Assembly (NCBI GenBank): GCA_036365515.1
Contig: CM070876.1
Span: forward strand, 123,398,810 to 123,462,809
Length of the DNA: 64,000 bases
Direction: 5' to 3'
Source of the DNA: Torymus aiolomorphi
Taxonomy: Eukaryota > Arthropoda > Insecta > Hymenoptera > Torymidae
Part shown: positions 1-12,494 of the stretch, one piece after another
Position numbering within the stretch: the stretch's first letter is position 1
Layout of the letters: every line of letters begins with the position of its first letter
Position numbers and translations under genes: made by a program
Notes under the pieces: model-generated
The model's input: the letters and a program-made list of their open reading frames with translations, nothing else
Databases searched by the model: none
What the model was told of the DNA's origin: nothing

Positions 1-762
1 GAGAGAGAGGGAGAGAGATTACAAATACACTTATACTCGCAAAAGTTTTACTTTTTTAAAAAGTGTTTTTATGTTCAGGCCCGTCTTTCGTGGGCATGGG
101 ACCCTAGGCTAAGATGGCTTGGGGGCCCCCTTAAGGAATTTATTTTCTTGTTGAACATTAGCCATACAAATTTTTATACAGTTTTAACATTCTCTTTATA
201 TAAACAAAATTCTGTTAGATAATGTTTACATTATATTATATAATGCTTATAACAACATTAAAAGTTTGTACGCACTTTAACAAATTATGACCCTTATGCG
301 TTTTTACGTGCGATAATAATTTCTTGGCATTATTTTTAATTACTATTAATTTTAATAACTGTTAAGTTTTAATTACTGTTAACTTTAATAACGATTCAAA
401 TTTTTGGAGCACGACAGAATGATTTAAAATGAATAGAGGAGCAAATTTGAAACCTTCTCATTCGCTCATTATAGCTACCGCAAAAGGACAGCAACAAAAA
501 ATATAAAATCTAATATTAGCTTTAGCAGACGGATCAACCTCAACAAAAGTAAATTGTTTGATAAATAACTCTCTTTCGTTGAATTTTTTTATTCTTTATT
601 TTTTAATGCACAAATCGCAGGAATCGGCAGCGTCGCGACTTAGAGAGCATGTTTATGCCTTTTCGACGTTCAACTTCAAACCCTTGTAACTTTTGAAGGA
701 ATCAACCTTATTAATTTATAAAAAGGGAATTAAAGCTCTTTTTTTATAGATATTTTTGTGTA

Positions 763-960
763 TGATGGTCACTAACTGTAGCGGTGAACGATCATTTTCT
801 GAGTTGAAATTCATCAAAATGACTACCGCAATACAATGTTGAACTCCCGGTTAAATTATCTTGCTCTAATGTTTATTGAATCAGATGTGTTAAATAAAAT
901 AAATTTTGAAGATTTAATATCTGATTTTTCTTTAAAAAAATGTAGAAAAAGATTTAACTA
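763..960 (+). pseudogene. hAT transposase C-terminal dimerisation region, remnant
   Basis: Translation gives a GERSFSELKFIK segment followed, after a one-base frameshift near 818, by a segment ending SRLNYLALMFIE. This is the conserved C-terminal hAT dimerisation region seen in ZMYM1-like and related hAT transposases. In the intact family it oligomerises the transposase. Only about 65 residues remain; the zinc finger and catalytic residues are absent. It lies in the left part of the element bounded by the tttatgtt TSD, which agrees with the superfamily call. The stretch between 130 and 760 shows no further clear coding. Confidence 0.75.
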
Positions 961-1564
961 ATTGTTAAATGTTTTTATTATACTAATTTATTTTATTATA
1001 ATTATAATATTTTACTAGACATAGGCTGATTTGTGCACGTAAGAATTGTGCACCGATTTATTGTGTACAGAGAAAAGAAAATTTTGTTCACAAAACGTTT
1101 TTACTTTTGCACAAAAAATTGTATACTTTACGGAAAAAGCTGAAATTCAGTAATGTGCACAAGATTGTTGTGCACAATAACATAAAATAATATTTCAACC
1201 AAAAAAAGTATTGCACACTGTGCTTATTTATCGTGCATGTAATATAGGGCTGTGCGATTGTGCACAAATAAATTCATTAAAAATATATCTAACCGATTGT
1301 GCACAAATCTATTTATTTAATTATTGCTCGCCGATTGGGCACTAAGTCTAGTTCATACGAAGGTTCATTCGAAGTCTTATAGCAGTGTTGCCAGATTGGG
1401 CAATAAGTAGCGAATTGGGCTAGTTTAAAAGCTGAGTTCGCGGAAAAAAATCGAGATGGCTATTTATAGGGAAATGGGCTCCAAGACAGTACTGTTAATA
1501 GCCGATATGGCTATTGTCTAGCCAACAACATTAAATTTTAAAGCAAATAAAAATTCCAAAACTC

Positions 1565-2865
1565 AAGTAACCGGGAGACGCGGGTTCTACGCGTATACGG
1601 GAGCGCGTCAGACGTGTATACAAGGCAAAATAATTATGTAAATAATTCTTAATCCCAATTAGGCGGGAGGTGGTTCTACGAATATACGGAAGCGCGTCAG
1701 ACGCGCATACAAGGCAAAATAATTATGTAAATAATTCTTAACCCCAAGTAGGTCGGTGATGCGAGTACCACGCGTATACGGGAGCCCGTCAGATGTACAT
1801 ACAAGGCAAAGTAATTATGTTAATAATTCTTAACCCCAAGTAGGCGGCGGATGCGAGTTCCACGCGTATACAGGAGCCCGCCAGACGTGCACACAAGGCA
1901 AAATAAATATGTATATAATTCTTAACCCCAAGTAGGCGGGGGATGCGAGTTCCACGCATATACTGGAATAAGACAGACGTGTATACATGGCAAAATAATT
2001 ATTTAAATAATTGTTAATTCCAAGTAGGCGGGGGGTGCGAGTTCCACGCGTATACGGGTGCGCGTCAGACGTGCATACAAGGCCAAATAATTATGTAAAT
2101 AATTCTTAACCCAAAGTAGGTGCGGGATGCGAGTTCCATGCGTATACGGGAGCACGTCAGACGTGTATACAAGGCCAAATAATTAGATAAATAATTCTTA
2201 AACCCAAGTAGGCGGGGGGTGCGGGGTGCGAGTTCTACGCGTATACGGGTGCGTGTCAGACGTGCATACAAGGCCAAATAATTGTGTAAATAATTCTTAA
2301 CCCCAAGTAGGCGGGTGATACGAGTTCCACGCGTATACGGGAGCCCGTCAGACGTACATACAAGGCAAAATAATTATGTAAATAATTCATAACCCCAAGT
2401 AGGCGGGGGATGCGAGTTCCACGCGTATAGGGAAGCGCGTCAGTCGTGCATACAAGGCAAAATAATTATATAAATAATTCTTAACCCCAAGTAGGCGGGG
2501 GGTGCGAGTTCCACGCGTATACGGGAGCGCGTCAAACGTACATACAAGGTAAAATAATTGTGTAAATAATTCTTAACCCCCAATAGGCGGGGGGTGCGAG
2601 TTGTAACCATATACGGAAGCGCGTCAGACGTGCATACAAGGCAAAATAATTATGTAAATAATTCTTAACTCCACGTAGGCGGGGGATGCGAGTTCCACGC
2701 GTATACTGGAATAAGGCAGACGTGTATACATAGCAAAATAATTATTTAAATAATTGTTAAACCTAAGTAGGCTGGAGATGCGAGTTCCAAGCGTATACGG
2801 GAGCACGTCAGACGTGCATACAAGGCAAAATAATTATTTAAATAATCCTGAACTCCTAGTAGGTA
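1565..2865 (+). repeat. ~93-bp tandem repeat array, forward orientation
   Basis: About 14 imperfect head-to-tail copies of a ~93-bp unit. Each carries a GTAGGCGGGGGATGCGAGTT block, a CACGCGTATACGGGAGC block, ACAAGGCAAAATAATTATG and AAATAATTCTTAACCCC. There are no unique spacers between units, so this is a satellite-like array and not a CRISPR. Confidence 0.9.
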
Positions 2866-3440
2866 TACACATGGAACTTGCATCCCCCGCCTACTTGGGG
2901 TTAAGAATTATTTACATAATTATTTTGCCTTGTATGCACGTCCGCCTTATTTCAGTATACTCGTGGAACTCTCATGCCCCGCATACTTAGGGTCATAATT
3001 ATTTACATAATTATTTGGCCTTGTATGCACGTCTGACGAGCTTCCGGATATTCGTAGAACCACCCACTGCCTAATTGGGGTTAAGAATTATTTACATAAT
3101 TATTTTGCCTTGTATACACGTCCGACGCGCACCCGTATACGCGTGGAACTCGCACCCCCCGCCTACTTGGGGTTAAGAATTATTTACATATTTATTTTGC
3201 CATGTATAAACGTATGACGCGCTTCCGTATACACGTGGAACTCGCATCCCCCGCCTGCTTGGGGTTATAAATGATTTAAATAATTATTTTGTCATGTATA
3301 AACGTATGACGCGCTTCCGTATACACGTGTAACTCGCATCCCCCGCCTGCTTGGGGTTATAAATGATTTAAATAATTATTTTGTCATGTATAAACGTCTC
3401 ACGCGCTCCCGTATACGCGTAGAACCCGCGTCTCCCGGGT
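2866..3440 (-). repeat. Same ~93-bp repeat, inverted orientation
   Basis: Six to seven copies of the reverse complement of the unit at 1565-2865; every unit reads CTTGGGGTTAAGAATT toward GCCTTGTATGCACGTC. The polarity switch is abrupt near 2866, which makes the two arrays able to fold on each other. Confidence 0.9.
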
Positions 3441-3540
3441 ACTTGAGTTTTGGAATTTTTATTTGATTTAAAATTTAATGTTGTTGGCTAGACAATAGCC
3501 GTATCGGCTATTAACATTACTGTCTTGTATAAGCCCAATT

Positions 3541-3660
3541 CGCTATAAATAGCCATCTCGATTTTTTTCCCGCGAGCTCATCTTTTAAACTAGCCCAATT
3601 CGCTATAAATAGCCATCTCGATTTTTTTCCCGCGAGCTCATCTTTTAAACTATCTCAATT
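3541..3660. repeat. Exact 60-bp tandem duplication
   Basis: Positions 3541-3600 and 3601-3660 are nearly identical, starting cgctataaatagccatctcg. The duplication is inside the right arm of the foldback element and has no counterpart in the left arm, so it arose after the arms formed. Confidence 0.9.
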
Positions 3661-4525
3661 CGCTACTTATTGCCCAATCGGGCAACACTGCTATAAGACT
3701 TCGTATGAACTAGACTTTGTGCACAATCGGTTAGATATATTTTTCATGAATTTTTTTGTGCACAATCGCCCAGCTCTATATTACGTGCACGATAAATAAG
3801 CACAGTGTGCAAGACTGTTTTTGGTTGAAATATTATTTTATATTATTGTGCACAAAAATCTTGTGCTTATTACTGAATTTCATCTTTTGTGCAAATTTTT
3901 TGTGCAAAAGTAAAAACGTTTTGTGAACAAAATTTTCTTTTCTTTTCTCTGTGCACAATAAATCGGTGCACAATTCTCACGTGCACAAATCAGCCTGTAT
4001 GTTTTTTACTATAATATGTTATTATTTTATTATAATATATTTATTTATTCTAATTTATTTAGAACTTTATTAAAAAATTTTTTTCTTCACTGATAAAAAA
4101 GTTTCATTTTTGCTATAAATCACGAAAAAAATCTTTTTCATACCCTATACCCTGATCGAAAATCAAAAGCGCGAATATAATAGTTTTGGTCTAGGTATGG
4201 TGAAAAATAGTATATGCATTACCAGGAAAATTATTCAGCCAACATCTTATGTTTTCCGCCATCGCCTTCGGCTCTGGTTGCAATTTACACGTAACGATTC
4301 GAGTTGTGGACTGTCCAAATGTTTTTTCCTCCCAAGAACGGCGGGGCCCCTCTCAGGCCTGGGGCCCTAGGCACGTGCCTACCCTGTCTATGCTTAAAGA
4401 CGGCTCTGTTTATGTTACGTTAAATACCTTTTATTTTTGTTGCTTTTATTAAATGAAAATTAAATAATTGATATTGTGGTGATGATATTATAATAATTGA
4501 TATCTAATTTGTTTTGTTTCTATAG

Positions 4526-5431
4526 TCAAAGAGTCCGTTCAACCAAAGCTCAACAAGCTTTGTTACTCTCGTTCATGGAACGTAATCCATCATTTGCCAA
4601 AGGTGAATTAGATGAAGATCTTTATGATGACCAGTGGAATGAATTAACCCAAAATTTAAACGCTATTGGAGGGGAATCTAGAACTATTGAACAATGGAGA
4701 CGTGTAAGTAGTATTAGTTTAATAACCTAATGTAAAAGAAGTATGAAATCTTAATATTTATATACATTATTATATATTTATATTATTATACACATATTTA
4801 TATTATTATTATAAAAATTTTTTATGCCGATAGACTTGGCTCGACAAAGTTAGACTAGCTAAGGAGAAAAAAAAGACTATGAATCTGGCGAGAGAAAGAT
4901 AACATTGTCAGAAACTGAGTCTCGAATTTTAAAAGTCATCGGTGAACAGTTAGTACTCGTAATACCAAGAAATGAGTCAATTCCAAATACTTCGAAATTT
5001 CAAGTAAATGCAAACGTAACTAAAGAAAAGGTAATAAAAAGACCTTTTGATCCACCAACTATCTCTGCAGATCATCATTCATCTCAGCCGGTTACCAAAA
5101 GGTTTGGTATGTATTAGCTATTATTTATTTATTTATTTATTTATCCAGGTTAATTACTGTGTAATAATTTTTAAAATTATTTTTTTGCATTTCCTGTATA
5201 CGAGTTGTTATTTTTATTCATTTCATGATTGTTTATTTCTGAATTATTTTTTCAGCAAGTGAAGAAAGCCATGCAGATATTGCTAAAGCCAACAATCGGA
5301 TCATAATGGACTTATCAAAGATGTTAATTGAGTGCTTCCAAGAGCAGAATAGAATTTTAAAAAATGGATTGGACAATATACAACATTTCACAAGTATGCA
5401 TAGAAATAATACAGGCATTAAATTTATATAA
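4526..5431 (+). pseudogene. Myb/SANT-like (zeste-type) DNA-binding protein gene, broken
   Basis: Exon-like blocks at 4526-4703, 4834-5106 and 5256-5431 are joined by introns with normal borders: acceptor tatag before 4526, donor gtaagt at 4704, acceptor tag at 4831-4833, donor gtatgt at 5107, acceptor ttcag at 5255. The first block (RSTKAQQALLLSFMERNPSF, then WNELTQNLNAIGG and EQWRR, continuing in TWLDKVRLAKEKK) matches the Myb_DNA-bind_5 / zeste-type domain common in insect proteins. A one-base frameshift near 4890 breaks the reading frame before the ITLSETESRILK segment. An acidic tail (DNYDVEYLDEEYL, to 5549) is open in another frame. No start codon is seen; the 5' exon would lie on the far side of the hAT insertion. 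A polyadenylation-like aataaa is at 5739. Function is unknown; a transcription-factor or transposon-companion role is inference. Confidence 0.7.
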
Positions 5432-5769
5432 GGAAATTCCTATAGATAAAATTAATTCAAGTGCTAATGGAAACAATGAAGATGGTAATGAAACTTTGGA
5501 GGAGGAAGACAACTATGACGTTGAATACTTAGATGAAGAATATTTGTAAATGGTTTTTTATAACTAATTTATAACTCATGTTTTATATTCAATTTTTTAT
5601 AAATAATTTATAACTGATGTTTTATAACTAATGTTTTTTAGTATACTTAATTCTGATATTTTATTTCGTACTATTCGTATTGAAAATAAGTTCTTATACT
5701 TACCTCTATAAAATTAGTTTGTAAAAACTTTTTGGAACAATAAAATATTCCTAAACAATGATAAGTATT

Positions 5770-7104
5770 ATTTGTTTGTTTGTTTGTTTTTTTAATGTAT
5801 GTACGGTATTTGTACTAACAAATAATTACATTTTATTTAAATATTTCAAATACAAAAAAGGTTATAGTATTTTCTAGTATTCATAAAAAGAAACATTTTT
5901 CTAGGGACTTTTACACCGTGATAAAACGTTGAATCTGGAGATATACCGTATGTGCGATATACCACATTCGATATACTTATACAATTGAAGAGCAACCCCC
6001 CGGGTTACTATGGCAAAAAATATGTTATTTACATTAGTATTCATAGACGCATTGTTGCATTTAATCTCATTTGTCTTGATTTATAATATCGATGCGAAAC
6101 CTGCGAAACTAAAAACTTGATTTACTCGAAATAATGAAAAGTGTAGATAAGTGGTTTTTTCTGGAAGCCACACACATACATATATATATATACACACACA
6201 CACACACTTATCGGGGTTTATGTAGCCCAAGACTGTGTTACGATATTTCGTGAAGCAATATCGTAACTCTCCCCTTGTACCTCAAATCGGGATTGGGTAT
6301 ATATATGGGAGATATTTTTAGATGACGCTCCTAAGACATCTGTCCGCCTTACTCTAGGAGGACCTCTGTTTCTTACCTGTTTCGTCGAAATGTCCCCATA
6401 AACACCTCGATATATGGATTAGTATCAATGAAACTTCAGAAGGTAGGGATCGTTACGTTATTAGAGGCTAAATAGGATATTGATCTATGTTGCATGAAAG
6501 AAATAAATATCCACGATCCGTTAATTAAAAGGAACACAAGCAACTTTATTGTAATCACTATTTCCAATACAAAACGGTGTATTATTTCCGTCGATACAAA
6601 GACCCTTATCAATTACTACTTAATATTAGAGTTGATTATTATTAACTTAAAACTCGGTAAGTGTTTTAACCCTGGTAATGTACCCCGAAATATGACTTAC
6701 TCCTATTATTACTTATAGTCGAACCTATGAACTGATTTGTGTGATTCGATTCCCCTACACCTATGCAGACGCACCCTAACGTCGGAGCCGCACGGACTCT
6801 CCGCGTACTCTATGTACTCTGTGGCGGTCGGCGCGCCCTCGTTTGCGCGGTACTCTATGTATACTCGGTCGGAGGCGGAGGCGGCGAACAGTTGACTCAC
6901 ACCCAACAGTATCCGACCGACAGCGACGGGAATTTGACTTGTGCGAAGATATCAAGGTGAAAATCGGAGGAAAATAAGAAGAATCAATAGGAAAAGGAGC
7001 ACCCCGGGTAGATTCTCACCGAGAAGGGGGGCAATGCAGAAGGGTTTCCAACTAGTCAGATAAGTCTTCGCTCGTGTCCCCGGAGCGCGTGCATTTATAC
7101 ATAT
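5770..7104. other. Unassigned intergenic stretch
   Basis: No gene is supported. There is a CA/TA microsatellite at about 6172-6207. A weak inverted repeat pairs atcggggtttatg near 6211 with cataaacacctcgat near 6400, which could be a worn MITE. A GC-richer patch at 6750-6950 has open frames on both strands but no recognisable protein features. Confidence 0.5.
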
Positions 7105-7105
7105 G

Positions 7106-7164
<59 letters not shown>
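7105..7164. repeat. (TA)n microsatellite left of element A
   Basis: Uninterrupted TA dinucleotides, preceded by acatatgtatatacata. The array stops exactly where element A starts. Confidence 0.95.
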
Positions 7165-7634
<470 letters not shown>

Positions 7635-7639
7635 TATAT

Positions 7640-8290
7640 ATATATCAGTAATGATAAAATGAGGATCTGTTTCTTGGTGATGTTTGCTTTCCTTTTTTCC
7701 AGACGGGAAGCATTCCGAGGATATCCAATAACCTTCAGAAGACTGTCTGCAATTGATCCGCCCACTATATAACTAGATATTCATGTGTATGTATATAGGT
7801 ATACTGTGACACACATGCACTCTGCACCTCCAAGTGACAGGGTCCTATTGAAGAATTCGGTGGTGGACGAAGTGGATCAATAAGAGGGTTCTGTGCCTGA
7901 TAGGCCTCTGGGACCTTCTGGTAATGCTCTGATCTCTCCCTCACCCTTGACAGATGTAGATCCAAAGGACCCGCAGGGAGAAATGCACGATGCAGGGTGA
8001 TAATTGTTTGGATCTCGCCTCCTCAATGGAAAATAATAATTGCCATCTGCATTTCCCTATCCAGAGGGAGGACAAGGGACAGAAAATGTTAACTTGCGAA
8101 GAATTCGAAGAAGGAAGCTAAGGGTTGGATAAAATTTGGTAGAGTGTACGACACCTGTAGGATATTCCCCTCGCCTTCGCCCAACACTACTGGGTGTTCG
8201 TCCTCTGTCGTCGCTTCGCTCCTGTGAGTAGGGGTAAGTATCTTTACTTTGACCAACCACTCAACGTTTTATATTTAAAGGTCAAAAATC
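7640..8290 (-). other. Possible exon remnants, unrecognised
   Basis: Two minus-strand stretches look more protein-like than their surroundings. One (about 7765 down to 7660) reads [20 protein letters not shown] and then a basic segment, preceded by a possible ttatatag splice acceptor. The other (about 7965 to 7765) contains VRERSEHYQKVPEAYQAQNP. I do not recognise either, and no complete gene model can be built. Confidence 0.2.
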
Positions 8291-8938
8291 GAGAAAACCC
8301 TGTGGGGGTTGACCATCGATTATCGGTTACTATATGTAGATCCCCAAAATAAGCTAGACTCGTTTAGTTATCTCAAAAAACAATAATATTGACTTAATAA
8401 AAGCTTTAATGTGTTTAACCCCCTTTTTTATACAAATATTCAGATACTTTAGGAGAAAAAGGATGTTTTCTACATAAACAAATTGATAATATCATATAAT
8501 CTAATGATTTATTTTCTTTAAAGACACTTCAACCTCGTTCTTTTTCTTCAAATAAGACGCGTCTAGGTTGTTCTACGATCAGTACATTATTTTCCTATGT
8601 GAAAATCATACCGGACTGTATGGAACACGTGTCCTCATATAACATTCCGATACTTATTAATCACTTTATTTTAGGGGCCCTGACAGCTACGGTGAGAGGG
8701 GAATCCGACTCGACCTGCCTGCGACTCATGAAGTTCAGTGTTCGGTTGGAATCTAACTACTGTCAATTACACTATCGCCCAGTGAATCGAATAATTTTAG
8801 GAAACTAATTGATTTTTCTTCTATTATCTTTCCGTATTTTTATGAACATAAAAATTGTTAATTAGAAATTAACTTGTAAATGTGGTCGGTCGCATTCTAA
8901 TGATTGCTTGAATTTAAAGTTTATTTTTATTTATTAAA
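8291..8938. other. Unassigned stretch
   Basis: AT-rich with a modest open frame at 8599-8808 on the plus strand that has no recognisable domain. Nothing else is supported. Confidence 0.4.
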
Positions 8939-9356
8939 CCCCAGGCGAAAATGATCTTCTATAATAAAAGTTTATAAAGTTTATAACTGATATTGGCAGA
9001 TTATAAGGTCAGGATTTGAGACTTCTATAAAAGTTTAGAACTGTTATAAATAGTTATAAATAGTTATTTACTTTCATAAGTTTTTGGATCATCGTACAAA
9101 TTTCAATATTTGATCAGAAAAAAGGTAAATAACTCTTAATAGCTGTTGTAAATTTTTGATGATTGAAAATAATGATTTTGAAGTTCAAATTAATAATGAT
9201 TTAATATAATAATGATTTAAGAATGATTTTAAAGTTTAAGTTTATTCAACACAATTTAAAACTATTAATAACTATTGTTATTAAGTAAAAAGGTATATAT
9301 AAAAAATTATATTTTTGCTATTAATAATTATTTGGTAAGTCTTATTTCCGCCTGGG
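8939..9356. mobile_element. AT-rich MITE-like element with CCCAGGCG ends
   Basis: The left end reads CCCAGGCGAAAATGA and the reverse complement of the right end reads CCCAGGCGGAAATAA, giving an imperfect inverted terminus of about 15 bp. The interior is AT-rich with short repeats of gttataaatag. No coding and no clear TSD could be found, so superfamily is open. Confidence 0.5.
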
Positions 9357-10283
9357 ACGAAATGGGACGTATTGCGTTAAATTGCGGCTCTATTTGCATC
9401 TATTTTCAATCTGACATGCAAATGAAACCCGATATATAAGAAAAATCGTATACGCAAAGGGGAATATAAGATTCACTGAAAATTACTGCTTAATTCCGAA
9501 TTTCGCTTGCCACCTTGTTAATATGAATTTACAAAAATGTATGACGCACAGTCACTCCTCTCTGTGATGCATGCGCCCGGCCGATATACACGCAAATATA
9601 CATACATTCGAGCGAGATACTATGTATATGTATGTATGTTCTATCGTTAAGATCAAAAATCAAAGTACACTTACTTTTTACGTATTAATCGGAACTGGTT
9701 ATTATTCAAATGTATGAAATGTGGGTTTGTTGCAAAATATTAATCCTGGTTTTCCTTGATTCTTGATATAACGGCGCATCTAGTAAAATCCAATAATGTA
9801 TAATAGTAAGGGTGATCAAATTATGTGTTGCTCCAAGATGTAATGGTATCGTTCGCACTATCCTTGTCTCCCTTTTCCTCTTTCTTATTTATAACTCTTA
9901 AGGCACTCGCTTAACGCAACTTATTCGATCAGGCTCTCGATGCGGACTCCTCGGCAAGCCGCGTCGATGACGCCGTCGCGACGTCGACGGTCTGCCCCGC
10001 TCGACGCATTTTCTCTCTCGCACTCGTGGGTCCCATACCCTTGGCAACAGTGTTGCACCGACTAGGGGTTTCGGATTTCTCTCGCGGTAAGCTCCGAGAG
10101 GGCTGAGGATGCTGAGTAACACATTCCTGTCGTCGCGAGGAACCGATAACGTTCGTACTTTGTATGAATGTTGCGCTTAAAACTTATTAGGCTTGAAAAA
10201 TATTTGACGAATGAATCTGAGTAAAACTGGTGAAGTAAAAATGCAAATTGAAAAAAATCGAAAAAATGTGTCACTTACATACT

Positions 10284-10284
<1 letters not shown>
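9357..10284. other. Unassigned stretch with a GC-rich patch
   Basis: A CG-rich island at about 9900-10130 has a basic, arginine-rich minus-strand frame with no recognised domain. The remainder is AT-rich and featureless. Confidence 0.4.
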
Positions 10285-10324
<40 letters not shown>

Positions 10325-10552
10325 CATCAAATGCAGCTTTTGAGGATCTATGTCAGCACGGATTCGATACTTTGAGGATTTTTCGGAAGTTTGAGGACAT
10401 CCTCAAAATTCCTTCAGTATGAAACGGTACTTTTGAGGATTTATATTAATACCTCCAACGCAGAGAGGGAGTTATTTCTTTAGTCAAGCATATACGAACT
10501 CTGGAGAAAAAAACTATAGATCCTCAAAAGTACCGGTTTCCGAAATGTTTAT
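10285..10552. mobile_element. Element B: arm motif TTTTGAGGAT, with left (TA)n
   Basis: A TA array (10288-10324) is followed by an arm with four forward copies of (T)TTTGAGGAT/C and one local inverse (catcctcaaaatt). The core reads gagggagttatttctttagtc (about 10465-10485). The right arm carries the inverse motif atcctcaaaagtacc. Near-identical to element F at 33535-33762 over ~226 bp. The right end in tatata touches the large inverted repeat that starts at 10555. Confidence 0.65.
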
Positions 10553-11323
10553 ATACTACAACTTATTTTTGACACCCCTCAATTTTTTCAGACTTTTTAG
10601 ACTGATAGTTTTGGACATATCAGAGGTCAAAACTTGAATTTTCATGATTCTTTGCATTTTTCTTGCAATTATTGATAATTACTCATTGAAGGTTTTATAT
10701 AAATTAAGAATTTTTTTTATAAAAGTTAGGAAATTTTCTCACTAAAAAGAAGGAGGAATCATTAATATTTTATATTTCATGAGAGTATCGTAATATTTCT
10801 TTTAGAACCTTAAATTGAGAAAAAAAACAAGTCCGATCAGGCTTTCGACTGCCAAAAAATTCCTGAAAGTAGGTTATTTTATGTTCAAACTGCCCCTGCC
10901 TCGCCGTTAATGATTAAGGACCTTGTTTTTTTTTCAAAATTGAAAACTGATGGTTTTTTATGAAAAAAAGCCATTTTTGCTATTACGATGCAGCTAGACC
11001 TTAAGAGATGGTCATAGCCTATTTACTAATTAAACGGTGAGTGATTTTAATTGAATCTATCAATTTTTAATATATATTTACATAATTCCAGTTACCCATC
11101 GCTCATTTATTTTCAGAAAATAAAAAATTTGCCCTGAATCTGCATATAATCACATAATGAACTTATTTTTACATTTATTTTATTATAACTTCCTTATTCC
11201 ACTTTTTTCATTTTGACTATTTCCTCTTTTTTTATATAAATTTATTTATTTTAACCTATAATATGATTCATATTACATGTACATAAAAGCATATGCACAC
11301 ATGTCAAAAGGTAGTTAGTCATG

Positions 11324-11485
11324 AAAGGACCCCGCACACAATGTATGGAAAATAATCATACGGTCAAATTGGATCAATCTTGGGGAAATGATAAATCTTA
11401 AGGTCCTGAACAAAAGTTCTCATGCGCAAAACCCCCCAACATTTGACCGGATGATTTTTTCCATGCATTGTGTGCGGGATCCTTT
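11324..11485. mobile_element. Small MITE with ~45-bp inverted ends
   Basis: The left end aaaggaccccgcacacaatg continues through gtatggaaaataatcat, and the right end is its inverse with few mismatches, finishing cattgtgtgcgggatccttt. Total about 162 bp, no coding. It lies within the segment that interrupts the left arm of the large inverted repeat. Confidence 0.65.
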
Positions 11486-11859
11486 AATAATAATAACATC
11501 CCATGCCACAAATGCATAATATTTCTTTTGTTTCCACTATTTGCAATACTTGTCAAACTTTTACACATGTAATTACATTTAAACCACTACCCAACAGTCA
11601 GAAGTATTTGATTTTCTCAAGAGCACATAGCAAAATATCACACAATCAGAAATAATGCAGTATATTCTAATTTGACATAAGCTACGTTGAAAAGTCTCCT
11701 CACTATTCTCCACAACACTAAATTTTCTTATTTATGTATAAACTATAATTATTATGCACATTATTTGTTCACACAGATTTTCTGATTACATAGAGCACTG
11801 TTGGTATAAATAATATTCACTTTATCAAAATAATGTTCAAATCTTCGCTTTTGTCGAAT

Positions 11860-12494
11860 ACACTTGTATATACGGATGCTATATGGGAGCAATGTTGCTG
11901 CAATCCGTGATTTCCGTTTCACCATTGCTTTTTTAAAATGATGGGTCAAGCTCTCTGTCATAGCAATATTGCAGCAACATTTAGCAAATATTTAGCATCA
12001 CGAAACGAATATTAATTTTATAATTATATTTTTCTGCTGATTTTTCTGCTGATATAGCAATATTGCAAGAATATTTGTACAATATATATAAACACTGGAA
12101 GAATGTCCCCTTTTGGCCACTGATTGTTGGAGCAATATTGCCTTAATTTTCAAAATACATTAGTGAATTTCCCCTTAAGGGGAATGACGTGAATATGTCA
12201 AAGCAACATTAAGACAATATTGCTCCAACAATCAGTGGACAAACGGGAACATTCTTCCAGTGTTCATATATATTGTACAAATATTCTTGCAATATTGCAA
12301 AGTCATCAGAAAAACGAGCATAAAAATATAATTTTAAAAATAATATTCCTTTCGTGTTGAGAAATATTGGCTCAATATTGCTGCAATATTGCTATAACAG
12401 AGAGCCTGACTCATTATTTTAAAAAAGCAATGGTGAAACGGAAATCACGGATTGCAGCAACATTGCTCCCATAAGCATCCATATATAAAAGTGT
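11860..12494. mobile_element. 635-bp palindromic element rich in GCAATATTGC
   Basis: Arms of about 315 bp meet at ccccttaagggg (12171-12182) with almost no spacer. The motif GCAATATTGC and variants recur in both arms. Outer ends read acacttgtatatacggatgc against its inverse. No coding: open frames here are arm artefacts. A transcript would form a long near-perfect hairpin. Confidence 0.75.

Larger units (their letters stand above)
1018..4003. mobile_element. Foldback element with tandem-repeat arms
   Basis: The outer ~540 bases on each side are inverted copies (about 1018-1560 and 3470-4003). They are rich in the motif TTGTGCAC and its variants, starting from GGCTGATTTGTGCACGT. The interior is a tandem array that changes orientation near 2866. 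The 8-mer ttttacta flanks both ends (1010-1017 and 4004-4011) and is a candidate TSD. No coding capacity is visible. A related but shorter pair of arms occurs at 21334 and 25972. Architecture resembles Foldback-type elements; the superfamily is unknown. Confidence 0.7.
76..4408 (+). mobile_element. hAT-type DNA transposon, internally gutted
   Basis: The termini are imperfect inverted repeats: the left end begins caggcccgtctttcg and the right end finishes in gacggctctg, and both are followed inward by ggggcccc-rich sequence. The 8 bases tttatgtt occur directly outside both ends (68-75 and 4409-4416), the TSD length expected of hAT elements. The only recognisable coding remnant is a C-terminal transposase piece near 763-960; the rest of the transposase is missing. 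Most of the length is a later foldback insertion (1018-4003). The element is certainly non-autonomous now. Confidence 0.85.

Noticed and set aside
1565..3440. CRISPR-like regular repeats
   Set aside because: Units of ~93 bp are directly adjacent with no unique spacers, and the setting is eukaryotic transposon DNA.
9898..10122. Arg-rich 74-residue minus-strand frame
   Set aside because: GC-rich composition explains the basic residues; no similarity I recognise.
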